A stretch of 64,000 nt of DNA. It comes from Promicromonospora sp042731755 (GTDB taxonomy: Bacteria; Actinomycetota; Actinomycetes; Actinomycetales; Cellulomonadaceae). The stretch covers positions 62,001 through 126,000 of the forward strand of contig NZ_JBHWLR010000011.1 of assembly GCF_042731755.1 (NCBI RefSeq), read 5' to 3'. Each line of letters opens with the position of its first letter. Positions within the stretch are counted from its first letter, which is position 1. Below are positions 1 to 7,956 of the stretch, piece by piece. The notes under the pieces are model-generated. The model did no database searches and had not been told where the DNA came from. It saw only the letters and a list, made by a program, of their open reading frames with translations. The translations under genes and the position numbers were made by a program.

Positions 1-416
<416 letters not shown>

Positions 417-499
417 GGAACTGATTATTGCCCGTCGAGCGCGCCGGGCCGACCGCCGGTCAGGCAGCGAGACCGGCGCGCTCGCCATGGGGACGGGCG

Positions 500-2575
500 T
501 CAGGCGCCCTGGCGCAGCACGCGGACCGCCCCGGCGGGCACGTCCGCGTCGCCCGCGACCTCCTGCCCGGTGAGGACGTCGGTGGCGGGCGAGTCCAGGG
601 GCAGCTTCACGTCGCCGTCGGTGTGGTTGACCGCAACGGTCCAGGTGGCGGCGTCGCCGTACCGGCGCACCACCTCCAGCCCGTCCACGGTGCCGGACTG
701 CGCCAGGCCCGCGCCCGCGTAGACGTCGGCCATGACCGTGGCCAGCGTGTCGGCGTCGAGGGCGGTGGACACGTACCAGCCCGTGCCCGCGCCGTACCGG
801 TGCCGGGTGATCGCCGCCCCGCCGGGCTTGGGGCCGTCGACGTAGGTGCCGACCGGCTCGGCGCCGTCCAGCACCAGGTCGTCGGCCCAGACCGTGCCGG
901 TGAGGTCGGTGGTGTCGTTGGTCGCGGAGCCTGCCCCTGCGGCCCCGGCCCGGTAGGCGACCGTGAGAGCCTCCTCGGCGCGCAGCGGCAGGAACTCCTC
1001 CACCCACACGCCGAGCGCGTCGCGCAGCGGGGCCATGAAGCCGCCGGGGTGCACAGCGTCGTGCTCGTCGACGATGCCGCTGAAGTAGCTCACCAGCAGC
1101 GATCCGCCGCCCTCGACGTAGGCGGTGAGGTTCGCGGCGTCCTCGGCCCGCAGCAGGTACGACGCCGGGGCGACGACCAGCTTGTACCCCGACAGGTCCT
1201 GGCTCGGCCGCACCAGGTCGACCGTGTGGCCGTCCCGCCAGAGCCGGTCGTAGTAGGCGTCGACGCGCTCGCCGTGGCGTGCGCCCTCGCTGGGCCGGAA
1301 CTCCAGGTCCTGCGCCCAGAACGACTCGTAGTCCCACACCAGGGCGACGTCGGCCCGCACCGTGGAACCGCGCAGCTCCGTCAGCCTGCCGAGGTTCGCG
1401 CCGAGCTCGGCCACCTCGCGCCACACCCGCGAGCCCGTGCCGGCGTGCGGGAGCATCGCGGAGTGGAACTTCTCCGCGCCGGAGCGGGAGGCGCGCCACT
1501 GGAAGAACATGATCGCGTCCGCGCCGCGGCCCAGGTGCGCGAACGAGTTGCGGGCCAGCTCGCCGGGTCGCTTGGCGACGTTGCGCGGCTGCCAGTTCAC
1601 GGCCGACGTCGAGTGCTCCAGCAGGAGCCACGGCTTGCCGCCCGCGACCGACCGGGTGAGGTCGGCGGCGAGGGAGAGCCCCACGTAGCCGCGCGGGTCG
1701 GCCGCACGCAGGTAGTGGTCGTTCGAGACGAGGTCGACCTCCTTGCCCCACGCGAACAGGTCGGTGGCCGGGCAGCTCGCGGCCATGAAGTTGGTGGTCA
1801 CCGGGGCGGACGAGTGCTCGCGGACGGCGTCGCGCTCCGCGATGAAGCACGCCCGCAGGGCGGCGTCCGAGAACCGCGCGAAGTCGAGCTGCTGTGCGGG
1901 GTTGACCGCCTCGGGAGCGGCCGCCGGGACCTGGACGTGCTCCCAGTCGGCGTAGTGCTGGCCCCAGAAGGCGGTGCCCCAGGCTGCGTTGAGCGCGTCG
2001 AGCGAGCCGTACCGCTCGCGCAGCCACTCGCGGAACGCACGCTGGGCGTGGGCCGAGTAGTCCAGCGCCACAGGTGCGCCGTACTCGTTGTGCACGTGCC
2101 AGCCCGCCAGCGCCGGGTGCGTGCCGTACCGCTCGGCGAGGGCCGTGGTGATGCGGAGCGCGGCCTCGCGGTAGGCGGGGGCGGTGGGCGCCATCAGCCC
2201 GCGGCCGCCCGGGCCCATCGGCGTGCCGTCCCGGTCGACGACCCGCGCGTCCGGGTGGGCCGCGTACAGCCAGGCGGGCGGGGCCGCCGTCGGCGTGGCC
2301 AGCAGGATGCGGACGCCGCCGTCGTGCAGCAGCCCGATGATGCGGTCCAGCCAGCCGAAGTCGAACTCGCCCGGCCGCGGCTCCAGCAGCGCCCAGCTGA
2401 AGATGCCGAGGCTGACGAGGTTCACGCCCGCCTCGTTCATGAGCCGGACGTCCTCGGCCCAGACCTCCTCGGGCCACTGCTCGGGGTTGTAGTCGCCGCC
2501 GTAGCCGATCTGCTCGACGCCGGTCAGCCAGCCGTCGAACCGCGGTCCGGGGGTGAAGCTGGAGGTCTCAGGCAT
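500..2575 (-). CDS. GH42 beta-galactosidase
   Basis: A 691-residue cytoplasmic beta-galactosidase of glycoside hydrolase family 42, with the usual full length. It opens with a YGGDYNPEQWP motif typical of GH42. The predicted acid/base is Glu164 in HVHNEYG and the predicted nucleophile is Glu320 in LLLEHSTSAVNW. The trimerisation domain and a C-terminal beta domain follow. There is no signal peptide, so it should act on short galacto-oligosaccharides brought into the cell. It starts 36 bp after the GH53 galactanase stop with an AAAGGA ribosome site, which indicates one galactan operon ending in galK. Confidence 0.95.
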   Translation of the reverse strand: MPETSSFTPGPRFDGWLTGVEQIGYGGDYNPEQWPEEVWAEDVRLMNEAGVNLVSLGIFSWALLEPRPGEFDFGWLDRIIGLLHDGGVRILLATPTAAPPAWLYAAHPDARVVDRDGTPMGPGGRGLMAPTAPAYREAALRITTALAERYGTHPALAGWHVHNEYGAPVALDYSAHAQRAFREWLRERYGSLDALNAAWGTAFWGQHYADWEHVQVPAAAPEAVNPAQQLDFARFSDAALRACFIAERDAVREHSSAPVTTNFMAASCPATDLFAWGKEVDLVSNDHYLRAADPRGYVGLSLAADLTRSVAGGKPWLLLEHSTSAVNWQPRNVAKRPGELARNSFAHLGRGADAIMFFQWRASRSGAEKFHSAMLPHAGTGSRVWREVAELGANLGRLTELRGSTVRADVALVWDYESFWAQDLEFRPSEGARHGERVDAYYDRLWRDGHTVDLVRPSQDLSGYKLVVAPASYLLRAEDAANLTAYVEGGGSLLVSYFSGIVDEHDAVHPGGFMAPLRDALGVWVEEFLPLRAEEALTVAYRAGAAGAGSATNDTTDLTGTVWADDLVLDGAEPVGTYVDGPKPGGAAITRHRYGAGTGWYVSTALDADTLATVMADVYAGAGLAQSGTVDGLEVVRRYGDAATWTVAVNHTDGDVKLPLDSPATDVLTGQEVAGDADVPAGAVRVLRQGA

Positions 2576-2611
2576 GAGGGTCCTTTCAGGGGTGTATCTG
2601 GTGGAACGTGG

Positions 2612-4561
2612 TCAACGGCCGGGCAGTACGCGGACCGTCGCCGTGACGGGACCGTACTCCGTCGTCCCGGAGACGGTGAAGGTGCCCGGGACGGCGGTCG
2701 CGTCGTCGGGAACGGCCTGCCAGACGACGGCGGTGCGAGCCGTCCGGCGGTCGCCCGGTGACAGCACGTCGACGGTGCGGGGCAGCCGCACGTCGTCGTG
2801 CACCCGGGTGACCAGGCGGACGTCGTCCTGCAGCACGTGCGTGACGTCGCTCTCGCGGAAGACGTCGAGCGACGCGTTGGCCTCGGGGAACCAGCCGGAG
2901 CCGGTCTCGACCCAGGTGAACATGGGCTGCCAGTTCGCGGGCTCCCAGACCAGCACGCCCTGGACGCGGTTGCCGGGCACGTCGTTGGCGACCTGGAAGA
3001 CCCGCTGGATCGCGTCGGCCTGGCCCTGGACGGTCACGGGGAACGGCGAGTTGGGCAGCGGCGTCGGGTCGCCGGGCGGCCAGCTCTCCGCCGGGTAGGC
3101 CGTCTCGGCGACGTCGAGCGCGTAGTCCGGGAACGCGCCGGCGATGGTGTGCAGGTTGTGCTCCAGCTCCTCGGGGCTGCCGTGCCACTCGGGGTAGTAG
3201 GACAGGGCCAGCACGTCGGGGGCGGCGTCGGCGGCCTCGAGCCGGGTCAGCAGCTGGGTCCAGAACTCCATGGTCTTGTCGAGGCGGCCGGTGTCCACGA
3301 TCGCGTGGATCTCGACCTCGGACTCCGGGGACGCCTCGCGCACCGCCTCGATGCCGGACGCCATGAGCGTGGCGAACCGGTCCCACTGCTCCGTGTAGAG
3401 CCGCTGCTCCTCCGGGTCGTCGCTGCGCCAGTAGTCCCACAGGAGGCCGCCGCCGGGCTGGGACTGGTAGACGTCGGCCTCGTCCGTGAAGTACTGCGGC
3501 GCGGTGGTGCCGATGATCTGCGCCTCGCTGCCGTACAGGAACCCGTTGATCACCTCGTTGCCCACCGCGACCTTGGCCGGGGTGGTGCCCTGCTCCTTGA
3601 GGCGGGTCAAGTAGTCCGCGGTGAAGTCGTGGACCTGCTCGGTCAGCTCGTCGAACGGCAGCTCGGCCCAGGCGCGCGGCTTGGGCTGCTTGCTCGGGTC
3701 GGCCCAGCTGTCGGCGTAGTGGAAGTCGATGCCGAGGCTCAGGTCGCGGTCGACGATCTCGCGGGCGACCGTGAGCGAGCGCTCGGGCCCCTGGTAGGCC
3801 GGGTCCGTCTCGACGCCGGTGGTCTCGTCGCGCGGGTCGTTCCAGATGCGCAGGCGCAGGTGCTCCATGCCGCGGTCCTTGACCACGTCGAGCAGGTGCG
3901 GGCCGGGGTCCGGCTCGCCGGCCAGGGCCGCCTCCGCGTCGAGGTAGTACGGCTGGTCGCGCTCCTGGTCGGCGTAGGAGAGGTCGGCGCCGAGCCGCAG
4001 GTCGTCGCGCAGGTAGTTGTAGGCGTGGACCTCGGCGATGCCGTTCCTGGTGTCCCTGGCCGCGGCGGGGTCGGTGAACCGGACGCGCACGTAGCGGGTG
4101 CCGTCGCGGTCGACCAGGGCGGTGGTGCCGGCCGCTCCGCTGCGGCCGTCGTGATGGTCGGCGACGGTGGTCCAGCGCTTCTTGTCCTTGGAGACCTCGA
4201 CGACGTAGCGCGCGGGCTTCGCGTCCGCGAGCACGACCTCGATCTTGTGCAGCCCGTCGTAGGCGCCGCCCAGGTCGAGGGTGAGGGCCTGGTCCTTCTT
4301 TTTCGGGCCCGTGGCGGCGCCGGCCGACGGCGTCCAGGCGGTGCTCTCGTCGCCGTCGGTCGCCCGGCCGGAGTCAGCATCGTTGCTGGTGGCGTGGGTT
4401 GTGACCCAGTCCTTGCCGGCGAGGTCGGTCTCGACGGGCTCGACCACTGCCTCGCCGTAGCCGGCGGCGGCCGGCCCCACGGCGAGGCCGGCCGTGGTCA
4501 GGGTGACGGCCAGGGCGGCGCTGCCCGCGAGGACCCGTGCCCGGTGTGTGCTGTGCGTCAT
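2612..4561 (-). CDS. Secreted GH53 endo-beta-1,4-galactanase with discoidin-like and Ig-like domains
   Basis: A 649-residue extracellular arabinogalactan endo-beta-1,4-galactosidase. Residues 1-33 form a signal peptide ending in AAAG. Residues about 50-180 look like an F5/8 (discoidin) carbohydrate-binding domain. GH53 catalytic motifs follow: Glu336 in VAVGNEVING (acid/base) and Glu486 in LDVAETAYP (nucleophile). The last 75 or so residues resemble a bacterial Ig-like domain. First gene of the galactan operon: this enzyme cuts pectic galactan outside, the GH42 enzyme finishes inside, and GalK phosphorylates galactose. No sugar transporter is seen between them in this window. Confidence 0.94.
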   Translation of the reverse strand: MTHSTHRARVLAGSAALAVTLTTAGLAVGPAAAGYGEAVVEPVETDLAGKDWVTTHATSNDADSGRATDGDESTAWTPSAGAATGPKKKDQALTLDLGGAYDGLHKIEVVLADAKPARYVVEVSKDKKRWTTVADHHDGRSGAAGTTALVDRDGTRYVRVRFTDPAAARDTRNGIAEVHAYNYLRDDLRLGADLSYADQERDQPYYLDAEAALAGEPDPGPHLLDVVKDRGMEHLRLRIWNDPRDETTGVETDPAYQGPERSLTVAREIVDRDLSLGIDFHYADSWADPSKQPKPRAWAELPFDELTEQVHDFTADYLTRLKEQGTTPAKVAVGNEVINGFLYGSEAQIIGTTAPQYFTDEADVYQSQPGGGLLWDYWRSDDPEEQRLYTEQWDRFATLMASGIEAVREASPESEVEIHAIVDTGRLDKTMEFWTQLLTRLEAADAAPDVLALSYYPEWHGSPEELEHNLHTIAGAFPDYALDVAETAYPAESWPPGDPTPLPNSPFPVTVQGQADAIQRVFQVANDVPGNRVQGVLVWEPANWQPMFTWVETGSGWFPEANASLDVFRESDVTHVLQDDVRLVTRVHDDVRLPRTVDVLSPGDRRTARTAVVWQAVPDDATAVPGTFTVSGTTEYGPVTATVRVLPGR

Positions 4562-4648
4562 GAGGACTTCCTTGTCCAGGTCGGGAACGGCCCGGCGGGC
4601 CGTTCGTCCGGAGTACCCAGCACAACGGTAGGTCCTCGGCGAGCGTGT

Positions 4649-4663
4649 GGGAATACGCTTCCC
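4649..4663. promoter_or_regulatory. Inverted repeat upstream of galactan operon, possible operator
   Basis: GGGAA-TACGC-TTCCC lies about 90 bp upstream of the galactanase start, between that gene and the epimerase gene. The arms are perfect but the centre is odd-numbered, unlike the even CpG-centred LacI-family operators. It could bind a sugar-responsive repressor encoded outside the window. Confidence 0.35.
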
Positions 4664-4702
4664 GACGTCGTCCGCCGCGCCCTGCGCACGCCCGCGGCGC
4701 GC

Positions 4703-5692
4703 TCACCCCCGGACGGCGGCCAGCACCTCCTGCTCCTCGTCCCGCGTGAGGCCAGTGACCTTGGCGTCCGGTGTGGCGCGGAGCCAGGCGACGGTGTCGC
4801 GGGCGGTCTCGGCGAAGGGCCGGATCCGCAGGCCCGCCTCCAGCGACGACGCGACGTCGTGCGTCATGAACCCGCCCTCGGCCAGGTCCGCGACCCAGAA
4901 CGGGATGGACCGGGGCCCGGACCACTGCGCCACCTCGTGCTCGGTGAGGACGTCCGGGGCGACCGCGACCAGCGCCGGGTGCGCGCCGACGCCGTCGGCC
5001 ACCCCGGCCAGCAGCTCCGACCGGGGCACGGGCGGGCAGACCGCGTCGAAGTCGCCCTTCGTGCCCTGTTCCGCCGCCGTCACGATCCACTCCGCGAGGT
5101 CGCGGACGTCCACGAGCTGGACCGGGTCGTCCACGGGCTCGGGCACCAGCACCGGCAGACCGTCCTCGGCGGCCTGCGCGAACCGGGCCGGCCAGTAGGT
5201 GAACCGGCCGCTCGGGTCGCCCGGCCCGACGATCAAGCCGGGGCGGATCACGAGGGCGGCCGCCGCGCCGGTGCGGACGACGGTCTCGCAGGCGACCTTC
5301 ATGGCGCCGTAGATCTCGGGGCCGGAGGCCGGGTCCTCGTCGGTCTCGATCGGGTCGAGCAGGGGCAGGGTCGCGGGGGTGCCGCCGACGGTGGCCGTGT
5401 CGGCGTAGACGTTGACGGTCGAGACGAACGTCCAGTGGGCGTCCGGGAAGGCCGCGACGGCGGCGCGCACGTGCGACGGGATGCGGGAGACGTCGACGAC
5501 GGCGTCGAACGGCCGCTCCGTCAGCTCCGCGGGCACCGCGTCGGCGCGGTCCCAGCGCACCAGCGTGGCGCCGTCGGGCACCGTGCCGCTCACGCCGCGC
5601 GCCGCGCACACGACGTCGTGGCCGCGGGCCACCGCGGCCGCCGCTACCGCACGGGACAGGAAGACGGTTCCACCGAGCACCAGGATTCGCAT
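4703..5692 (-). CDS. NAD-dependent epimerase/reductase family protein
   Basis: About 329 residues of an extended short-chain dehydrogenase/reductase. The start at 5692 is chosen because the protein then begins MRILVLGGTVFLSRAV, the glycine-rich nucleotide-binding motif of this fold. The longer frame upstream adds only low-complexity sequence that covers the Y RNA region. An internal Tyr-Gly-Ala-Met-Lys (EIYGAMK) matches the YxxxK catalytic pair. The substrate is unknown. Such proteins are often annotated as reductases or sugar epimerases in actinobacteria. It is transcribed divergently from the Y RNA/Ro locus and lies head-to-tail with the galactan operon, without obvious functional linkage. 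Confidence 0.85.
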   Translation of the reverse strand: MRILVLGGTVFLSRAVAAAAVARGHDVVCAARGVSGTVPDGATLVRWDRADAVPAELTERPFDAVVDVSRIPSHVRAAVAAFPDAHWTFVSTVNVYADTATVGGTPATLPLLDPIETDEDPASGPEIYGAMKVACETVVRTGAAAALVIRPGLIVGPGDPSGRFTYWPARFAQAAEDGLPVLVPEPVDDPVQLVDVRDLAEWIVTAAEQGTKGDFDAVCPPVPRSELLAGVADGVGAHPALVAVAPDVLTEHEVAQWSGPRSIPFWVADLAEGGFMTHDVASSLEAGLRIRPFAETARDTVAWLRATPDAKVTGLTRDEEQEVLAAVRG

Positions 5693-5777
5693 GGTGCCCA
5701 CCGAACCGCATCGGGGGCGACGGGGCACCCGTATCTGCTGCTGGCGAATCTTCGGCGGGCGAAGCCGGGATAAAGCC

Positions 5778-5806
5778 TGGTCACCGGGGTTCGATCGCCC
5801 TAGGGT
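5778..5806 (+). promoter_or_regulatory. Possible promoter for the Y RNA / rsr locus
   Basis: TGGTCA (5778-5783), a 17-bp spacer and TAGGGT (5801-5806) would start transcription around 5813, about 20 nt before the first Y RNA stem. The -35 match is weak (4 of 6), so this is a tentative call. Confidence 0.35.
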
Positions 5807-5835
5807 CCTGACTCGACAACAGAACACGGAACGAG

Positions 5836-5971
5836 CACGGGTGGGCCGGAGAGCGTCGGTTACCACTTCCCATGGAAAGGTTGCGGGTTCGAGTCCCGCC
5901 GTCGCCCGCCAGGGCGGCGTAGCTCAAGCGGTAGAGCGTAACGCCGGCGGTCGACAACACGCCCGCCCGTG
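5836..5971 (+). ncRNA. Bacterial Y RNA, YrlA-type, with a permuted tRNA-like module
   Basis: Y RNA predicted to bind the Ro60 homologue encoded just downstream. The ends pair as an 11-bp stem (5836-5846 with 5961-5971, one G-U). Inside it, CGTCGG (5854-5859) pairs with CCGGCG (5944-5949), and TTAC (5860-5863) with GTAA (5938-5941). A small hairpin at 5867-5877 follows. Then comes a perfect T arm (stem 5883-5887/5895-5899, loop TTCGAGT), an 8-bp acceptor-like stem (5900-5907/5912-5919) closed by GCCA, the usual TA spacer, and a D arm (GCTC/GAGC, 5922-5937). The T arm precedes the D arm, so this is not a tRNA gene. It matches the published YrlA design, in which a tRNA mimic sits at the far end of the Ro-binding stem. 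The structure was folded by hand. Confidence 0.85.
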
Positions 5972-5979
5972 CCTCGTCA

Positions 5980-6109
5980 GAGCGGGCCGGAGTCCTTCGA
6001 TCATCTGGCACACAGCAGCGGTCGCGGGTTCGAGTCCCGCCCCGGGCAACCGGGGTCGCTGCCCGTCGACTTCGGTCGGCGGACTCGGAGGGCAGACACA
6101 CGCCCGCTC
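5980..6109 (+). ncRNA. Second bacterial Y RNA, divergent YrlA-like
   Basis: A paralogue of the preceding Y RNA. The terminal stem is GAGCGGGC (5980-5987) with GCCCGCTC (6102-6109). Both RNAs share GGGCCGGAG after the 5' strand and ACA(A)CACGCCCGC into the 3' strand. GAGTCC (5990-5995) pairs with GGACTC (6081-6086). A T arm with the same TTCGAGT loop (6024-6040) stacks on a stem closed by a GCAA tetraloop (6041-6054). This unit is enclosed by GCAGCG/CGCTGC (6015-6020/6057-6062). In place of a D arm there is a 6-bp hairpin with a UUCG tetraloop (6065-6080). Its tRNA likeness is therefore partial. Confidence 0.75.
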
Positions 6110-6121
6110 GTCCATGTGCCG

Positions 6122-6157
6122 GGAGCGGCGACGGGTCCTGCCCGCCGCCGCTCCTTT
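6122..6157 (+). terminator. Hairpin terminator after the Y RNAs
   Basis: A perfect 9-bp stem, GGAGCGGCG (6122-6130) with CGCCGCTCC (6146-6154), is followed by TTT. It would end or attenuate Y RNA transcription about 40 bp before the rsr start, with some read-through allowing co-expression. Confidence 0.6.
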
Positions 6158-6197
6158 CTGCCCGTCAGAACGACCCGCCCCCGAGAGGAGCTTCGCC

Positions 6198-7793
6198 ATG
6201 GACATCCTGCGCGCCGTCAACCGTCGTCGGACTCCCCAGAACCAGCCCGCCGACGCGCGCCAGCAGGCGAACTCCGCCGGCGGCTACACCTTCGTCCTCG
6301 ACGACGCCGCCCGCCTGCGGCGGTTCCTGACGCTCGGCGTCGACGGCGGCACGTACTACGCCACCGCCGGCGCGCTGGCCCGCGAGAACGCCGAGGTCGT
6401 GGGCCGGATGGCGGCCGCGGACCCGGTGACCCTCGTCGACACGATCGTCGAGGTCTCCACCAGCGGCGCCGCGCCCCGGCAGAACCCGGCCCTGTTCGCG
6501 CTCGCCTACGCGGCCTCGGTCCCGGAGTCGGCGGCCCTGGCGCTCGCGGCGGTGCCGCAGGTCGCGCGCACCGGCACGCACCTGTTCCTGTTCGCCGGCT
6601 ACGTCGAGCAGTTCCGGGGCTGGGGTCGCGGGCTGCGTCGCGCCGTCGGCGGCTGGTACACGGCCAAGGACGCCGACGCCGTCGCCTACCAGGCGGTCAA
6701 GTACCGGCAGCGCGAGGGGTGGTCGCACCGCGACCTGCTGCGCCTGGCGCACCCCGTCACCGCCGACCCCGGCCTGCGGGCGACGTTCGACTGGATCGTG
6801 CGCGGCGCGACCGGCGAGCACACGCCCGCCCTGGTCGAGGCGTTCCTCCGGGCGCAGGCGGCGTCGGACGCGGCGACCTGGTCGGCGCTCGTCCGCGATG
6901 CGGGCCTGACCTGGGAGATGCTGCCCGACGCTGCACTCGCCGAGCCGGCGGTGTGGGATGCGCTGCTCGACGTCGGCCTGCCCGCCACGGCGCTGATGCG
7001 TCAGCTCCCGCGGCTGACGCGGCTGGGACTGCTGCCCGCCGTCGGCGGCCGGACCGACGAGGTCGCGGCCCTGCTTGCCGACCCCGAGCGGCTCCGTCGC
7101 GCGCGCGTGCACCCGGTGAACGTGCTGGTGGCGCAGCGGACCTACGCGTCGGGCCTCTCGGCACGGGGCACGGGCACGTGGGAGCCGACGCAGCGCGTCG
7201 TCGATGCGCTCGACGCCGGCTTCTACGCTGCGTTCGGCGCGATCGAGCCCTCCGGCAAGCGGCTGCTGCTCGCCGTGGACGTGTCGGGCTCGATGAGCGC
7301 GCCGATCGCGGGCATGCCGCTCACGGCGCGGGAGGCGTCCGCGGCGCTGGCGCTGGTGCAGCTCGCGACCGAACCGGGCTCGTCGGCGGTGGGGTTTGCC
7401 GCCGCGGCGGACGGCTCCTGGGACCCGCCGGCGATCACGCCGCTGCCCATCTCGCCGCGCCGTCGGCTCGACGACGCCCTGCGCGTCGTCGACGAGATGC
7501 CGATGGGCGGCACGGACTGCGCGCAGCCGATGCTGTACGCGCTGGCCAACGGCCTGGAGGTCGACACGTTCGTGGTCTACACCGACAACGAGACCTGGCA
7601 CGGCGAGGTCCACCCGCACCAGGCGCTGCGGCAGTACCGGGAGCGCACGGGCATCCCGGCGCGGCTCGTGGTGGTCGGCATGACCGCCACGGAGTTCTCG
7701 ATCGCGAACCCGTCCGATCCGGGGATGCTCGACGTCGCCGGGTTCGACGCCGCCGTACCGTCCCTGATCTCGCAGTTCGCGGGCGGGCTCTGA
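6198..7793 (+). CDS. rsr: Ro60/Rsr-like TROVE-domain RNA-binding protein
   Basis: A 531-residue homologue of the Ro60 autoantigen (bacterial Rsr). Ro proteins form a HEAT-repeat ring that holds Y RNAs on the outside and feeds structured or misfolded RNA through the hole, partly to polynucleotide phosphorylase. The N-terminal two thirds match TROVE, with GGTYYATAGALARENAE near residue 50. The C-terminal third is a von Willebrand A-like fold with an intact MIDAS motif, AVDVSGSMSAP, near residue 360, followed by a conserved threonine/aspartate region. The start at 6198 has a good GAGAGGAG ribosome site. Two Y RNAs lie directly upstream, which supports the assignment. Confidence 0.95.
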   Translation: MDILRAVNRRRTPQNQPADARQQANSAGGYTFVLDDAARLRRFLTLGVDGGTYYATAGALARENAEVVGRMAAADPVTLVDTIVEVSTSGAAPRQNPALFALAYAASVPESAALALAAVPQVARTGTHLFLFAGYVEQFRGWGRGLRRAVGGWYTAKDADAVAYQAVKYRQREGWSHRDLLRLAHPVTADPGLRATFDWIVRGATGEHTPALVEAFLRAQAASDAATWSALVRDAGLTWEMLPDAALAEPAVWDALLDVGLPATALMRQLPRLTRLGLLPAVGGRTDEVAALLADPERLRRARVHPVNVLVAQRTYASGLSARGTGTWEPTQRVVDALDAGFYAAFGAIEPSGKRLLLAVDVSGSMSAPIAGMPLTAREASAALALVQLATEPGSSAVGFAAAADGSWDPPAITPLPISPRRRLDDALRVVDEMPMGGTDCAQPMLYALANGLEVDTFVVYTDNETWHGEVHPHQALRQYRERTGIPARLVVVGMTATEFSIANPSDPGMLDVAGFDAAVPSLISQFAGGL

Positions 7794-7828
7794 CGGCGCG
7801 TCCCGGCAGGCCGTGCTGACGCATCCCC

Positions 7829-7888
7829 TTTGAGGCCCTGGTTTCTTCGCTTTGGGGCGGCTCAAAGCGAAGAAACCAGGGCCTCAAA
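7829..7888. terminator. Long perfect inverted repeat between convergent rsr and mrp
   Basis: Arms of 26 bp (7829-7854 and 7863-7888) are perfectly complementary around an 8-nt loop. It sits between two convergent genes and has no T-tract on either side. It is notably less GC-rich than its surroundings. Most likely a bidirectional terminator of the long-hairpin kind. A role in RNA duplex formation between the two transcripts is possible. Confidence 0.65.
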
Positions 7889-7956
7889 AGGGAGGTTGGC
7901 CACCGGCCCGGCCGAGGTGCTGGTCCGGAGGCTTGCCTACGGGCGACGCCGCTGAG

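Noticed and set aside
428..2761. Long plus-strand frame opposite the GH42 gene, and similar frames such as 2798-5773
   Set aside because: These are low-complexity Arg/Val/Gly-rich shadows that occur in GC-rich DNA opposite real genes with clear family motifs.
5880..6060. Two tRNA pseudogenes or tRNA fragments
   Set aside because: The T arm lies upstream of the D arm and all stems join perfectly in permuted order, with an outer stem and a Ro gene next door. This fits Y RNAs and not decayed tRNAs.
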